A stretch of DNA of 64,000 bases from BACL14 sp042094875 (GTDB taxonomy: Bacteria > Pseudomonadota > Gammaproteobacteria > Burkholderiales > Methylophilaceae). The notes under the pieces are model-generated. The model was not told the DNA's origin. It made no database searches and was given only the letters and a program-made list of their open reading frames with translations. The translations under genes and the position numbers were made by a program. The stretch lies in the NCBI GenBank assembly GCA_042094875.1, contig JBELCI010000011.1:310001-374000 (forward strand), in the 5' to 3' direction. Below, one piece after another: positions 24,601-33,302 of this stretch; position 1 is the first letter of the stretch; each line of letters opens with the position of its first letter.

Positions 24601-24808
24601 CAATAGGTTTTGATATTAATGTTTCAACAAGAGAAGAAGAATAGCCTGGAGCTTCAGTTTGAATAATTACCTGTGTTGGTGAAAATTCAGGAAAAACATT
24701 TAAAGGACTATTTTTAATTTGATAAATACCATAAGCAACAACGATTAAAGCTAATCCGATAATTACTCCAGTATGCCTAATAGAAAACCGGATTAAAGAG
24801 GCAATCAT
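21692..24808 (-). CDS. RND efflux pump, inner-membrane permease (heavy-metal efflux CzcA/CusA type)
   Basis: A 1038-residue proton-driven RND transporter. It has the usual two halves: transmembrane helix 1 at about 9-28, a periplasmic loop to about 335, five or six helices to about 490, a second helix-loop unit from about 530, and C-terminal helices from about 870. The helix-4 motif GEVVDDAIIDVENILRRL carries several acidic residues, as in the heavy-metal (HME) branch rather than the drug (HAE) branch. Its exact ion cannot be read from sequence, and CusA-like methionine ladders are not obvious. It is the last gene of a TolC-adaptor-RND operon and overlaps the convergent dehydratase gene by four bases. 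Confidence 0.9.
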   Translation of the reverse strand: MIASLIRFSIRHTGVIIGLALIVVAYGIYQIKNSPLNVFPEFSPTQVIIQTEAPGYSSSLVETLISKPIEQAISGTIGIKQIRSQSIPGLSVITIIFDEGTDIHKNRQSISERFNSLKSRLPKNVVPNITPLTSSASSVLGIGITSEVKDLTELRTIAENIIIPHLMAVPGVADVNRFGGLLKQIQIEIIPDKLFFHNVKIADIAKAAQKSTGVSGAGFIENQNQRIIINTKGQSKTLEELELTPVINSQGNKVRIKDVANIKVGSMPSISSASINGKQGVYLSIQGQLHSDTYKLTKQIELALDSLKPIFTKEKIELYPDLFKPANFIDASIKGLRIDIAFGSLMIISILFIFLYNFKTAFISAIAIPLSLLSAIIVMSYFNLGLNVMVLSGLAIALGEVVDDAIIDVENILRRLKQNRKLNTPKPLHTVVFDASMEVRKSVIFATIIIVLVFLPLLSLTGVAGKLFGPLGIAYISSITASLVVAMTITPALCYLMLGKSKLQTNDSPVISYIKVRYIKILKIIEKHSRPIIFSSLLIISIGLAFLPFFKTQFIPPLHEGHFIMHMTAFPGTSELESIRIGNKVSKKIREIEGVKSVAQWVGRSPLGADTFGTHYSEFEIELNDLNGTEQDEVLRKIRLLVQEDSDNELNQSESFVGVNFAINTFLTERIEETISGYNASIVINIFGDNLDSLDQDAQKIVIMLQEMKGASDIMLQSPPGTPQVSIKLRSEKMSQLGILKTDVLDTIKAAYEGFPASLVYDGIVPVQIAVTLSNDYRDDILDINKLPIRTNENKIISLNEIAFISQENGRSKILHQDGKRVQTITLNVKDQGLNEFTKNLDQNINKIKLNPNNYFEITGSAAENAKSRESLIVHSILVGLGVLLLLYLAFGSLLNLGLTLINLPFALIGGVLIVIFTGGWISIGSLVGFVTLFGITLRNSIMLLSHYQFLVNKENCHWNLETCIRGASERLPSILMTALVAGLALLPIALGSNQPGKEIEAPMASIIIGGLFTSTILNLLILPTILLNFGNFKKDID

Positions 24809-24814
24809 TAATTT

Positions 24815-25867
24815 TTAATCCTCATTTTCATTTGTAATAAGATGCTTATATTCTTCTGATAAAAGTAATTGGGCTCCACTTGTAACAATAGATTCAGGGG
24901 GTGTGCTTTTGAATTGAACATTCCAACCATTCTTTACCTCTTCCATATTAAATATTGCTTGTCTCGAAAAAGAATTTTTAATTGTTTCTTTATATACCCA
25001 TGCTTGGCCTTTGTTCCAAATAATTGCAGAATTTGGTATGTAAAATGTTTTGGAATCTTTATCTTTTAAAGAATTGGTATATGAATTAATTTTACTACCA
25101 ATCATAAGATTACTTTCTAAGGACAAATAATAATATGATTTTCCTTGAATGTTCTCATCACCTGAAGACGCTTCGGATATAAAATTTGCTGCATATTTTA
25201 TTTCGGGCTGATTAAGTGAAAAAACCTCTAATTTTTGTGGCAATGAATTTTTTATTTGATCGTCAGTAATTGTGATTTTTAGTAACCTAGCTTTAGAGGA
25301 AAAAATATTTTTTAAAGGAGATTTCTTAGGGTCAATTATTAGATCTTTAAATTTATCTCCCCATTCATGTTTAACAATATCTAATAAATTTTGCTTCTGA
25401 TGTTTAAGAATATTTATATCATCTTGAAGATTATCTACATCCATTTTTTTTTCATGAACAACAGAATCTGCGATATTCTTATTGTCATCATTAAGAGATT
25501 TTAAGACTTCATAGTGTTCGATTTCTGCTTCAAGACGCCTATTTAATTGAGCATATTTATAATCTAAATTTGATAATTTAGTTTTATAATTAATTAGATT
25601 TTTTAAATTCACTACAAAACCATAAGAAGAATAAAGTGATCCTTGTTCACTCTCAATAACTGGAGTAATTAAAATTCCACTATTTTTAATTGATAAATCT
25701 GAAAGGGAAATAATTTGTGTTCCAAAAGATTCTTTGTATATATTTTCTTGTATATCGTCAAACTCACTTGTGAATATTTTATCTTTTCCTAGAAAAATAA
25801 TAATCCATAGCAATCCAATAATAAGAATTGATTGAAGGACAATAATTATGAGTGATTTATTTTTCAT
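24815..25867 (-). CDS. Periplasmic adaptor subunit of the RND pump (divergent)
   Basis: A 350-residue membrane-fusion-type protein lying between the outer-membrane factor and the RND permease. A single N-terminal membrane segment (about 7-27) anchors it. A long helical hairpin with coiled-coil character occurs at about 95-165 (NRRLEAEIEHYEVLKSLND..., VDNLQDDINILKHQKQNLL). Beta-rich parts follow, including FYIPNSAIIWNKGQAWVYKE, which resembles the barrel of CusB/CzcB-like adaptors. It lacks clear metal-binding Met or His clusters. Sequence similarity to known adaptors is low, so the assignment rests partly on context. It overlaps the TolC-like gene by 11 bp and ends six bases before the RND gene. 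Confidence 0.75.
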   Translation of the reverse strand: MKNKSLIIIVLQSILIIGLLWIIIFLGKDKIFTSEFDDIQENIYKESFGTQIISLSDLSIKNSGILITPVIESEQGSLYSSYGFVVNLKNLINYKTKLSNLDYKYAQLNRRLEAEIEHYEVLKSLNDDNKNIADSVVHEKKMDVDNLQDDINILKHQKQNLLDIVKHEWGDKFKDLIIDPKKSPLKNIFSSKARLLKITITDDQIKNSLPQKLEVFSLNQPEIKYAANFISEASSGDENIQGKSYYYLSLESNLMIGSKINSYTNSLKDKDSKTFYIPNSAIIWNKGQAWVYKETIKNSFSRQAIFNMEEVKNGWNVQFKSTPPESIVTSGAQLLLSEEYKHLITNENED

Positions 25868-27257
25868 TAGTTAACTTTATTTTTGGTGTGAATATTGGCT
25901 CTTGAAGAATATTTTCTGCAAGAAATCCTATTCTAATTAAATTATATCTTGCTTTATGATAATTTTTAGTGATATTGATAAGGTTAATTTTTTCTCTTTC
26001 ATATTGCATTCTATTGATTAATCCTTCATTGAATCTTTTATATAGTTGTTGTTCTAATTTGGTTTTAGTTTCCATCATATTTTTGGCATTTTTTAAGTCT
26101 TCTAATTTATTTAAAAAGTTGAATTGGAGTTCTTCAATATTATTTATTGTTTCAAGTTGTAATGTGTTAACTTTGCTTGCTTCAAAATCTCTAAATTTGG
26201 TTGCTTTATCAATAAATGCTTTATTCCTAGAGGATGAATTAATAACTGCATCTAACCCGAGAGTCCAAAATCGAGTACCAAATTCATACATATAGGCAGG
26301 TGAAAAATTATAATCTGGATATTGATTAGCAATTTCTAATTTTAATTTAGCTTCCGCTATTGCATACTTTGCGAGCATCTTTCTTAGATCTAATCTTTTT
26401 GTTAGGGATGTTTCTTGGAGTTCTATTAAATCCTTATCTGAAAAATATAAAACTGTAATACTATCAAGCAAAGATGTTATTTCTTTGCTGTTTAATGTTA
26501 GTAAATTGAATTTTTGCGAACTTAAGCCAATAAGAGAAGATATTTGATTTCTTAGAGATAATTGATTTATTTGTAAATTTAATAATTCCTGATTTTTTTT
26601 ATTAAGCTCAAGAATCTTTATGTCTAAGTCTACTTGTGACGCAATTCCAGCTTCAAGCCTTTTTTTCATCATATTAACAATTGATTGTTTAAGTCTGAGC
26701 TCTTTTTTTGAGGTTTTGATTAACTCTTGATTCTCAATAAAATTTAATAATTCATTAAATAAATTTGACCTAAGTTTCCAGTTTACAATTTCGTAATCAA
26801 TACGTGCTAACTGAGATTTGTTTAAAGCTAATTCATACCTAATTAATTTTTTATTAGCTGATTCAATTTTAAAATTCAAGCCTCCACCAAAAATTTTTTT
26901 AGTTAATTCTTTATTTGTTGTTTCACGACCAATTTCAAAACCCAATGATGATTGTGGGTATAATTTTGCAATGACTTCGTCAGTTTTAACCATTTCCCAT
27001 TGCATTTTTGCAGTTTTTAATTCAGGGTTGAAGTATTCTTGACTATAAATAAGTTCTTTCAGCCCCCATTTTTTAAAAGGTAATTCATCTTTATTGAATC
27101 CATTAGCAATTAAATATTTAGTAAAATCTTCGCTATAAATATCAGATTCTTTGATTGCGTCAGTTATGGTATTTGTTTCAATGTTTTTTTTGTTAAAAGG
27201 TATATAACTGCAGCCACTTACAATTAAGATTATTATTAAGAATGGCTTTAGTGACAT
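25857..27257 (-). CDS. TolC-family outer-membrane efflux protein
   Basis: An outer-membrane channel of 466 residues, first gene of the RND operon. A lipoprotein-type signal peptide ends at LIVSGCSYIPF (Cys16), as in NodT/CzcC-like factors. The rest has two long helical repeats typical of TolC proteins: LLNFIENQELIKTSKKELRLKQSIVNMMKKRLEAGIASQVDLDIKILEL in the first and the equivalent YKRFNEGLINRMQYEREKINL near 420-440 in the second. Both contain the G(I/L)x(S/N) turn that precedes the tunnel helix. It forms the exit duct for the RND pump. Its promoter lies in the 174 bp between it and tRNA-Leu. Confidence 0.88.
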   Translation of the reverse strand: MSLKPFLIIILIVSGCSYIPFNKKNIETNTITDAIKESDIYSEDFTKYLIANGFNKDELPFKKWGLKELIYSQEYFNPELKTAKMQWEMVKTDEVIAKLYPQSSLGFEIGRETTNKELTKKIFGGGLNFKIESANKKLIRYELALNKSQLARIDYEIVNWKLRSNLFNELLNFIENQELIKTSKKELRLKQSIVNMMKKRLEAGIASQVDLDIKILELNKKNQELLNLQINQLSLRNQISSLIGLSSQKFNLLTLNSKEITSLLDSITVLYFSDKDLIELQETSLTKRLDLRKMLAKYAIAEAKLKLEIANQYPDYNFSPAYMYEFGTRFWTLGLDAVINSSSRNKAFIDKATKFRDFEASKVNTLQLETINNIEELQFNFLNKLEDLKNAKNMMETKTKLEQQLYKRFNEGLINRMQYEREKINLINITKNYHKARYNLIRIGFLAENILQEPIFTPKIKLTNEK

Positions 27258-27288
27258 ATAAAATTTTCTTTCTTTAAATTAAATTTTG

Positions 27289-27318
27289 TTGATTTTATTT
27301 TATGAGATTCATTATATT
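27289..27318 (+). promoter_or_regulatory. Possible sigma-70 promoter upstream of tRNA-Leu
   Basis: TTGATT (27289-27294), an 18-base spacer and TATATT (27313-27318) form a plausible promoter pointing toward tRNA-Leu and tig. A second possible -10, TATAAT at 27399-27404, lies closer to the tRNA without an evident -35. Confidence 0.4.
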
Positions 27319-27431
27319 CTAGGAGAAGGTTTTTATGCACAATTTTTATTGCAATGAAATGACATTGAATTATTGCTTTCTAAGCGCATCTAAGCTGATA
27401 TAATATGCCTTTTAAAATTTTAGTTACTTAT

Positions 27432-27516
27432 GCGAGAGTGGCGGAATTGGTAGACGCACTGGTTTTAGGTACCAGCGCCGCAAGGCGTGAGAGTTCGAGT
27501 CTCTCCTTTCGCACCA
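27432..27516 (+). tRNA. tRNA-Leu (anticodon TAG)
   Basis: An 85-nt class II tRNA with encoded CCA. The acceptor GCGAGAG pairs with CTTTCGC (one G-T). Anticodon stem CTGGT/ACCAG closes loop TTTAGGT with anticodon TAG at 27466-27468. The variable arm is GCGCCGCAAGGCGT-like and the T arm is GAGAG TTCGAGT CTCTC. Confidence 0.97.
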
Positions 27517-27538
27517 AATTTAAGTTAGGAATTATGGA

Positions 27539-28849
27539 ATGTCTGAAACAATAGAAAAATTAAGCAATATTGAAAGAAAAGTAAAGGGTCTCGTGACTAT
27601 TGCGCCTTTTCAAAGCGAAATATCTCAAAGATTTATTGAACTTACAAGGACTGCGCGTGTAGCAGGTTTCCGTCCAGGGAAAGTACCCCTAGATGTTGTT
27701 GAAAAACAATACGGCTCAGATATTAAAGCAGAGGTTTATGCTAAAGCTATTGAGATGAAATTCGGTGAAATAGTTAATACAAATAATCTTCGTGTTGCAG
27801 GAATGCCAGATATTCAGCATGATCCATTAGATAAAATTAATGAAGATTTTGAATTTACTGCAACATTTGAAGTCTTTCCTGAGTTTAAATTAGGAGATTT
27901 TAAATCATTAAAAATTTCAAAAAAAACAGTTGATATAACTGCGGATGATGTAAATAAAACTATTGATGTTCTTATAAAACAAAGAGCAGTGTTTGAAAAA
28001 GTTAATCGTGAATCTAAGCTTGGTGATCAGGTATTAGTGCAGCTTCAATCTTTTCTCGAGGGAGAGCAGATTGAGTCAACTGGAGATCAATCAATAGAGT
28101 TTGTTTTAGGAGACTCAAAAAGAATTAAAGCAGTAGACGACCAACTTGTTGGAATAAAAATAGGGCAAACAAAAGAATTTGAAGTTATGTATCCGAAAGA
28201 TCATGATCCTGTTCAATTGGCTAATAAAAAAATTAAATATCAAGTAAAATTAATCGAAGTAAGGGAAGCTAAGCTTCCTAAAATTGATGCAAATTTTGCT
28301 AAGAGTTTAGGTGTTGAGAATGGTGATCTGAAAAAAATGAATGAAGATATAAAGGCATCGTTAATTCAGGAGGTTGACAAAAGAGTTAATGCAGATTTAA
28401 AGAAACAAGTTTTCCAGTTGCTTATTGATTCTCATGACATGGATGTTCCAAAATCATTAGTAACAATTGAAGTAAATCGAATGATGCAAGTCACTCATGA
28501 TAACCTCAAGAAGCAGGGTGCAAATATGAAAGAAGTTAAATTAGAAAGAGCAATGTTTGAGGAAAGAGCAATGTCGACATGTAAATTACGAATTGTTCTT
28601 GCTAGCTTGGTTGAAGCTAAAAAATTAGAAGCAAGTGAGGAACAAATTAAACTTAAAGTTTCTGAATTTGCAGCTAATTTTGATGATACAAAAAAAGCTG
28701 AAAAATGGTTTTACGATGACCCAAAAAGGCTAGAAGAACCAACAGCTCTATCTACTGAGGATAATGTAGTAGACTGGTTTTTGAAAGAATGCAAGATTGA
28801 AAATGAGAAAATTTCTTTTGATGATTTAATGGCGATGCAAGGATCATAA
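27539..28849 (+). CDS. tig: Trigger factor
   Basis: Ribosome-bound chaperone and prolyl isomerase, 436 residues. The N-terminal ribosome-binding signature TRTARVAGFRPGKVPLDVVEKQYG (about 37-60) includes the GFRPGKxP loop. The FKBP-like domain is at about 155-245 (KLGDQVLVQLQSF ... YPKDHDPVQLANKKIKYQVKL), and the helical C-terminal chaperone arms follow. The start ATG at 27539 has AGGA eight bases upstream. It heads the tig-clpP-clpX-lon island, the classical proteobacterial order, and its stop overlaps the clpP ATG by one base. Confidence 0.97.
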   Translation: MSETIEKLSNIERKVKGLVTIAPFQSEISQRFIELTRTARVAGFRPGKVPLDVVEKQYGSDIKAEVYAKAIEMKFGEIVNTNNLRVAGMPDIQHDPLDKINEDFEFTATFEVFPEFKLGDFKSLKISKKTVDITADDVNKTIDVLIKQRAVFEKVNRESKLGDQVLVQLQSFLEGEQIESTGDQSIEFVLGDSKRIKAVDDQLVGIKIGQTKEFEVMYPKDHDPVQLANKKIKYQVKLIEVREAKLPKIDANFAKSLGVENGDLKKMNEDIKASLIQEVDKRVNADLKKQVFQLLIDSHDMDVPKSLVTIEVNRMMQVTHDNLKKQGANMKEVKLERAMFEERAMSTCKLRIVLASLVEAKKLEASEEQIKLKVSEFAANFDDTKKAEKWFYDDPKRLEEPTALSTEDNVVDWFLKECKIENEKISFDDLMAMQGS

Positions 28850-29490
28850 TGAGTAACTCTAAAATACAATCTATTAGTCAATTCTCACCAAACAATTTAG
28901 GTTATATTCCCATGGTTATCGAGCAAAGTGGGCGTGGTGAAAGAGCTTACGATATTTATTCAAGACTCCTTAAAGAGAGATTAATTTTTTTAGTTGGCCC
29001 GGTGGATGATATGACTGCAAATGTAGTTGTTGCTCAACTTCTCTTTCTAGAGGCAGAAAATCCTGATAAAGATATTTCACTTTATATAAATTCTCCAGGA
29101 GGATCAGTAACTGCTGGAATGGCAATTTATGACACAATGCAATTTATTAAACCAGATGTGAGTACATTATGTATTGGGCAAGCTGCAAGTATGGGCGCAT
29201 TGCTTTTAACTTCAGGAACTCATGGTAAAAGATTTTGTTTGCCTAACTCAAGAGTTATGATTCATCAACCTTTAGGAGGATTTCAAGGGCAAGCATCTGA
29301 TATTGAAATTCATGCAAAAGAAATTTTATTTCTTAAGAATAAACTAAATTCTATTTTGTCAAAACACACAAAACAACCAATTAAAAAAATTGCAGAAGAT
29401 ACGGATCGCGACAATTTTATGAGCTCTGATGAGTCTGTATCATATGGTTTGGTTGATCAAGTTATTTCTAGTAGGACTCAAGTTAAATAA
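28849..29490 (+). CDS. clpP: ATP-dependent Clp protease proteolytic subunit
   Basis: ClpP is the barrel-forming serine protease that works with ClpX. It has 213 residues, with the catalytic triad Ser114 (GQAASMGA), His139 (RVMIHQPLGG) and Asp188 (DTDRDNFMS). The N-terminal segment up to about residue 18 is the usual processed propeptide region before PMVIEQSGRGERAYDIYSRL. One-base overlap with tig and nine bp before the clpX ATG indicate one operon. Confidence 0.98.
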   Translation: MSNSKIQSISQFSPNNLGYIPMVIEQSGRGERAYDIYSRLLKERLIFLVGPVDDMTANVVVAQLLFLEAENPDKDISLYINSPGGSVTAGMAIYDTMQFIKPDVSTLCIGQAASMGALLLTSGTHGKRFCLPNSRVMIHQPLGGFQGQASDIEIHAKEILFLKNKLNSILSKHTKQPIKKIAEDTDRDNFMSSDESVSYGLVDQVISSRTQVK

Positions 29491-29499
29491 GGAGTATTG

Positions 29500-30774
29500 A
29501 TGGCTGAAGAAAAAGAAAAATCTCTTTTTTGCTCATTTTGTGGGAAAAATCAGCACGAAGTGAAAAAGCTTATTGCTGGTCCATCAGTTTTTATTTGTGA
29601 TGAATGTGTAGATTTATGTAATGACATTATTAAAGAAGAATCTAAGGAACTAAACGAACAGTTAGAAAAAACTGAATCAAATCTCTTAAGCCCCCAAGAA
29701 CTTTCGAAAGCTCTTGGAGAATACGTTATTGGTCAAGCTGAAGCTAAAAAAAGTATGTCAGTTGCAGTATATAACCATTATAAGAGATTACAGAATAATA
29801 AGAATGATGAAGGTGATTTTAAAGAAGTAACAATCGCTAAAAGTAATATTTTGTTTATTGGCCCTACCGGATCTGGTAAAACGTTACTTGCTCAGACTTT
29901 AGCAAACTTATTAGAAGTTCCATTCGTAATGGCTGATGCAACAACATTAACTGAAGCTGGGTATGTTGGAGAAGACGTTGAAAATATTATGCAAAAGTTA
30001 CTTCAAAAGTGTGATTATGATGTAGAAAAAGCTCAAAAAGGAATTGTTTATATAGATGAAGTTGATAAAATTTCTAGAAAATCAGATAACCCTTCCATAA
30101 CTAGAGATGTTTCAGGTGAAGGAGTTCAGCAAGCACTTCTTAAGCTTATTGAAGGTACTACTGCATCAGTTCCGCCGCAAGGAGGAAGAAAGCATCCAAA
30201 TCAGGAATTTGTACAAATCGATACTTCAAATATACTATTTATATGTGGAGGCGCATTTGATGGCCTTGAAAAGATTATTAGAGAAAGAACTGAAAAAAAT
30301 AGTATTGGTTTTGGAGCAGAAGTTCAGGGAAAAGATGATCTTAAAACTATTAGCAATGTAATAAAAAATGTTGAGCCTGAAGATCTTATTAAATTTGGAT
30401 TAATACCTGAGTTTATAGGAAGATTGCCTGTTATAACTACATTGGACACACTCGAAAAAAATACTTTAGTTAAAATATTAAAAGAACCAAAAAATGCTTT
30501 AACTAAACAATATAAAAAGTTATTTCTTATGGAAGGGGTTGAATTAGAATTTAGGGATGAAGCTATTGATGCAATAGCACAAAAAGCAATTGAAAGAAAA
30601 ACAGGTGCCCGTGGATTGAGATCAATTATGGAATCAAGCTTAAAAGAAATTATGTTTGAATTGCCAACAATAAGCAATTTGTTAAAAGTAGTTATAGATA
30701 AAGGAGTTGTAAACAAAAATGAAAAACCATATTTAATTTACGCTGATATTGAGAAACAAGTAAATAATAAATAA
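29500..30774 (+). CDS. clpX: ATP-dependent Clp protease ATP-binding subunit ClpX
   Basis: ClpX unfolds tagged substrates and feeds them to ClpP. The protein is 424 residues from ATG 29500, preferred over TTG 29497 because GGAG ends five bases before it and MAEEKEKSLFCSFCGK aligns with the family. The zinc-binding domain has Cys11, Cys14, Cys33 and Cys36. The AAA+ module has Walker A GPTGSGKT, Walker B VYIDEVDKI, the pore-loop-bearing GYVGEDVENI and the ClpP-contacting IGFGAEV loop. It is followed closely by a heat-shock-type promoter for lon. Confidence 0.97.
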   Translation: MAEEKEKSLFCSFCGKNQHEVKKLIAGPSVFICDECVDLCNDIIKEESKELNEQLEKTESNLLSPQELSKALGEYVIGQAEAKKSMSVAVYNHYKRLQNNKNDEGDFKEVTIAKSNILFIGPTGSGKTLLAQTLANLLEVPFVMADATTLTEAGYVGEDVENIMQKLLQKCDYDVEKAQKGIVYIDEVDKISRKSDNPSITRDVSGEGVQQALLKLIEGTTASVPPQGGRKHPNQEFVQIDTSNILFICGGAFDGLEKIIRERTEKNSIGFGAEVQGKDDLKTISNVIKNVEPEDLIKFGLIPEFIGRLPVITTLDTLEKNTLVKILKEPKNALTKQYKKLFLMEGVELEFRDEAIDAIAQKAIERKTGARGLRSIMESSLKEIMFELPTISNLLKVVIDKGVVNKNEKPYLIYADIEKQVNNK

Positions 30775-30778
30775 TTGA

Positions 30779-30804
30779 CTTGAATTGTATGAAATCATCC
30801 CCAT
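30779..30804 (+). promoter_or_regulatory. Sigma-32 (RpoH) type heat-shock promoter of lon
   Basis: CTTGAAT at 30779-30785, a 13-base spacer and CCCCAT at 30799-30804 match the established sigma-32 consensus (CTTGAA, 13-14 bases, CCCCATnT) almost exactly. The site begins five bases after the clpX stop, so lon can be induced separately from tig-clpPX. The transcript would start near 30812. Confidence 0.8.
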
Positions 30805-30841
30805 AACATATAGTAATATTTTAATTTTATAAGAAAATAAT

Positions 30842-33232
30842 ATGGCCATAACAAAAAATTTTCCCATGCTTCCTTTGAGAGATGTAGTTGTTTATCCTCA
30901 ATTAGTCATCCCTTTATTTGTAGGTAGAGAAAAGTCAATTAATGCTATCGAAAAAGCAAATAATAGCAATAAAAAGATTTTATTGGTAGCACAAAAAACC
31001 GCAGGCCAAGATGAACCTCATATTAAAGATTTATATACCGTTGGAACAGTAGCAAATATTCTTCAAATGCTTAAATTACCTGATGGCACTGTCAAAGTTC
31101 TTGTTGAAGGTCTTGAAAGAGCAAAAGTGGAAAAATTTGATGAGTTTGGTGAATTTTGGACAGCTGATATTAACATAATTAAAATTAAGGAAAAAAAAGA
31201 TAAAAAAACTTTAGTTTTTATGCGTTCAGTTTTCTCTCAGTTTGACCAATATGTAAAATTAAATAAAAAAATACCGCCTGAAATATTAACTTCTCTAACA
31301 TCAATATCTGAGCCAGGAAGGCTAGCTGATTCTATTTCAGCAAATCTAACTTTAAAACTCTCAGAGAAACAAAATATTTTAGAAACTTTTGCTATTAGAT
31401 CTCGGTTAGAGCTATTACTTAAAATTATGGAGTCTGAAATTGATATTCTTCAGGTAGAAAAAAGAATACGCGGACGTGTAAAAAGACAAATGGAGAAGTC
31501 ACAAAGAGAATACTATTTAAATGAACAAGTTAAAGCAATTCAAAAAGAATTAGGAGAGCAAGATGAGGGTGCAGATCTTGATGAGCTTGAAGCTAAAATA
31601 AAAAAATCTGGGATGTCTGATGAAGCTTCAGAAAAATGCTTTTCTGAACTTAAAAAGTTAAAGATGATGTCACCAATGTCAGCAGAGGCATCAGTAGTTA
31701 GAACTTTTATTGAAACTTTGATTAATCTTCCTTGGGTTGATAAAACAGAAATTAATAAAGATTTAAAAAGTGCAGAGATAGAACTAGATAATGATCATTT
31801 TGGATTGGAAAAAGTCAAAGAGAGAATAGTAGAGTATCTGGCAGTTCAAAATAGGGTAGGTAAACTTAAAGCCCCAATACTCTGCTTAGTTGGACCTCCT
31901 GGAGTTGGTAAAACATCCCTTGGAAATAGTATTGCTAAGTCAATTAATCGTAAATTTATAAGAATGGCTCTTGGTGGAGTAAGAGATGAGGCTGAAATTA
32001 GGGGTCATAGAAGAACTTATATTGGCTCAATGCCGGGTAAAATTTTGCAGAATATGGCTAAGGTAGGGGTTAAAAATCCATTATTTTTATTAGATGAAGT
32101 TGATAAAATGGGTCAGGATTTTCGAGGAGATCCTTCTTCAGCTTTACTAGAGGTATTAGATCCAGAACAAAACCATACCTTTACCGATCACTATGCGGAA
32201 ATTGAATATGATTTATCTGATGTAATGTTTGTTGCGACTGCTAATTCTATGAATATCCCAGAACCTTTGTTAGATAGGATGGAGATTATAAGACTGTCAG
32301 GATATACAGAAACAGAGAAAACAAATATTGCTACTAAACATTTAATACCAAAACAATTAAAGACTCACGGTTTGAAAAAGAGTGAAGTAAAAATTTCAAT
32401 AAAAGCTATTAAAGATTTAATTCAATTCTATTCAAGAGAGGCAGGAGTGAGAAAGTTGGAACAAGAAATATCTAAAATTTGCAGAAAAGTAGTTAAAACA
32501 CTTCTAACAAGTAAAAAAATTAAATCTATAAATATAACTAGTAAAAATTTATCCGAATTTCTTGGAGTTAGAATTTACGATATTGGTTATGCAAATAAAA
32601 AGAATCAAATTGGTCAGGTTACTGGTCTAGCCTGGACTCAGGTTGGTGGAGAGTTGTTAACAATAGAAGCAGTAGTAATTCCTGGTAAAGGGAAGACAAT
32701 TATTACTGGAAAATTAGGCGATGTGATGCAGGAATCAATTCATGCAGCCATGAGTGTTGTTAGAAGCCGCGCTGAAAAACTTGGGATTAAAAATAATTTT
32801 CATGAAAATAAAGATATACATATTCATTTTCCTGAAGGAGCGACACCTAAAGATGGACCAAGTGCTGGAATTGGTATAACTACCGCAATTATCTCAAGTC
32901 TTACTGGTATTCATGTTAGGTCTGATGTGGCAATGACTGGTGAAATTACACTAAGAGGTGAAGTTTTACCTATTGGTGGATTAAAAGAAAAATTGTTAGC
33001 AGCCCACAGGGGAAATATTAAGAAAATTTTAATACCGGATCAAAATATAAAAGATTTGATTGATGTACCAGATGAAATCAAAGATAAAGTTGATATAATT
33101 CCTGTTAAATGGATTGATCAAGTTCTAGATTTGGCGCTTACAAAAGCACCAAAAAATTTAATAAAAGAATCAAAAGTTGTTCCAGGAGCATCAAAAGATA
33201 CAATTCAAATTGACAAATCTATAGCGCATTAG
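30842..33232 (+). CDS. lon: ATP-dependent protease Lon
   Basis: LonA-type AAA+ protease of 796 residues that degrades misfolded and regulatory proteins. The N-terminal substrate-binding domain spans about 1-200 (FPMLPLRDVVVYPQ at its start). Walker A GPPGVGKT is at 351-358, Walker B FLLDEVDKM at 415-423. The proteolytic Ser674 (DGPSAG) and Lys717 (GGLKEKLLA) form the catalytic dyad. It is preceded by a sigma-32-like promoter and followed by the tRNA-Val/tRNA-Asp pair. No Shine-Dalgarno is visible ahead of the ATG, but the family N-terminus fits this start. Confidence 0.98.
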   Translation: MAITKNFPMLPLRDVVVYPQLVIPLFVGREKSINAIEKANNSNKKILLVAQKTAGQDEPHIKDLYTVGTVANILQMLKLPDGTVKVLVEGLERAKVEKFDEFGEFWTADINIIKIKEKKDKKTLVFMRSVFSQFDQYVKLNKKIPPEILTSLTSISEPGRLADSISANLTLKLSEKQNILETFAIRSRLELLLKIMESEIDILQVEKRIRGRVKRQMEKSQREYYLNEQVKAIQKELGEQDEGADLDELEAKIKKSGMSDEASEKCFSELKKLKMMSPMSAEASVVRTFIETLINLPWVDKTEINKDLKSAEIELDNDHFGLEKVKERIVEYLAVQNRVGKLKAPILCLVGPPGVGKTSLGNSIAKSINRKFIRMALGGVRDEAEIRGHRRTYIGSMPGKILQNMAKVGVKNPLFLLDEVDKMGQDFRGDPSSALLEVLDPEQNHTFTDHYAEIEYDLSDVMFVATANSMNIPEPLLDRMEIIRLSGYTETEKTNIATKHLIPKQLKTHGLKKSEVKISIKAIKDLIQFYSREAGVRKLEQEISKICRKVVKTLLTSKKIKSINITSKNLSEFLGVRIYDIGYANKKNQIGQVTGLAWTQVGGELLTIEAVVIPGKGKTIITGKLGDVMQESIHAAMSVVRSRAEKLGIKNNFHENKDIHIHFPEGATPKDGPSAGIGITTAIISSLTGIHVRSDVAMTGEITLRGEVLPIGGLKEKLLAAHRGNIKKILIPDQNIKDLIDVPDEIKDKVDIIPVKWIDQVLDLALTKAPKNLIKESKVVPGASKDTIQIDKSIAH

Positions 33233-33302
33233 GTTTTTGATTTATTAACTAGATTTGTTAATGACATTATTGTAAAATTACGTGCGAAATTTTTAACAAT
33301 TT

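Noticed and set aside
30107..30716. Frames of 84 and 130 codons inside clpX
   Set aside because: clpX is fully explained by its own frame; these have biased shadow composition and no family features.
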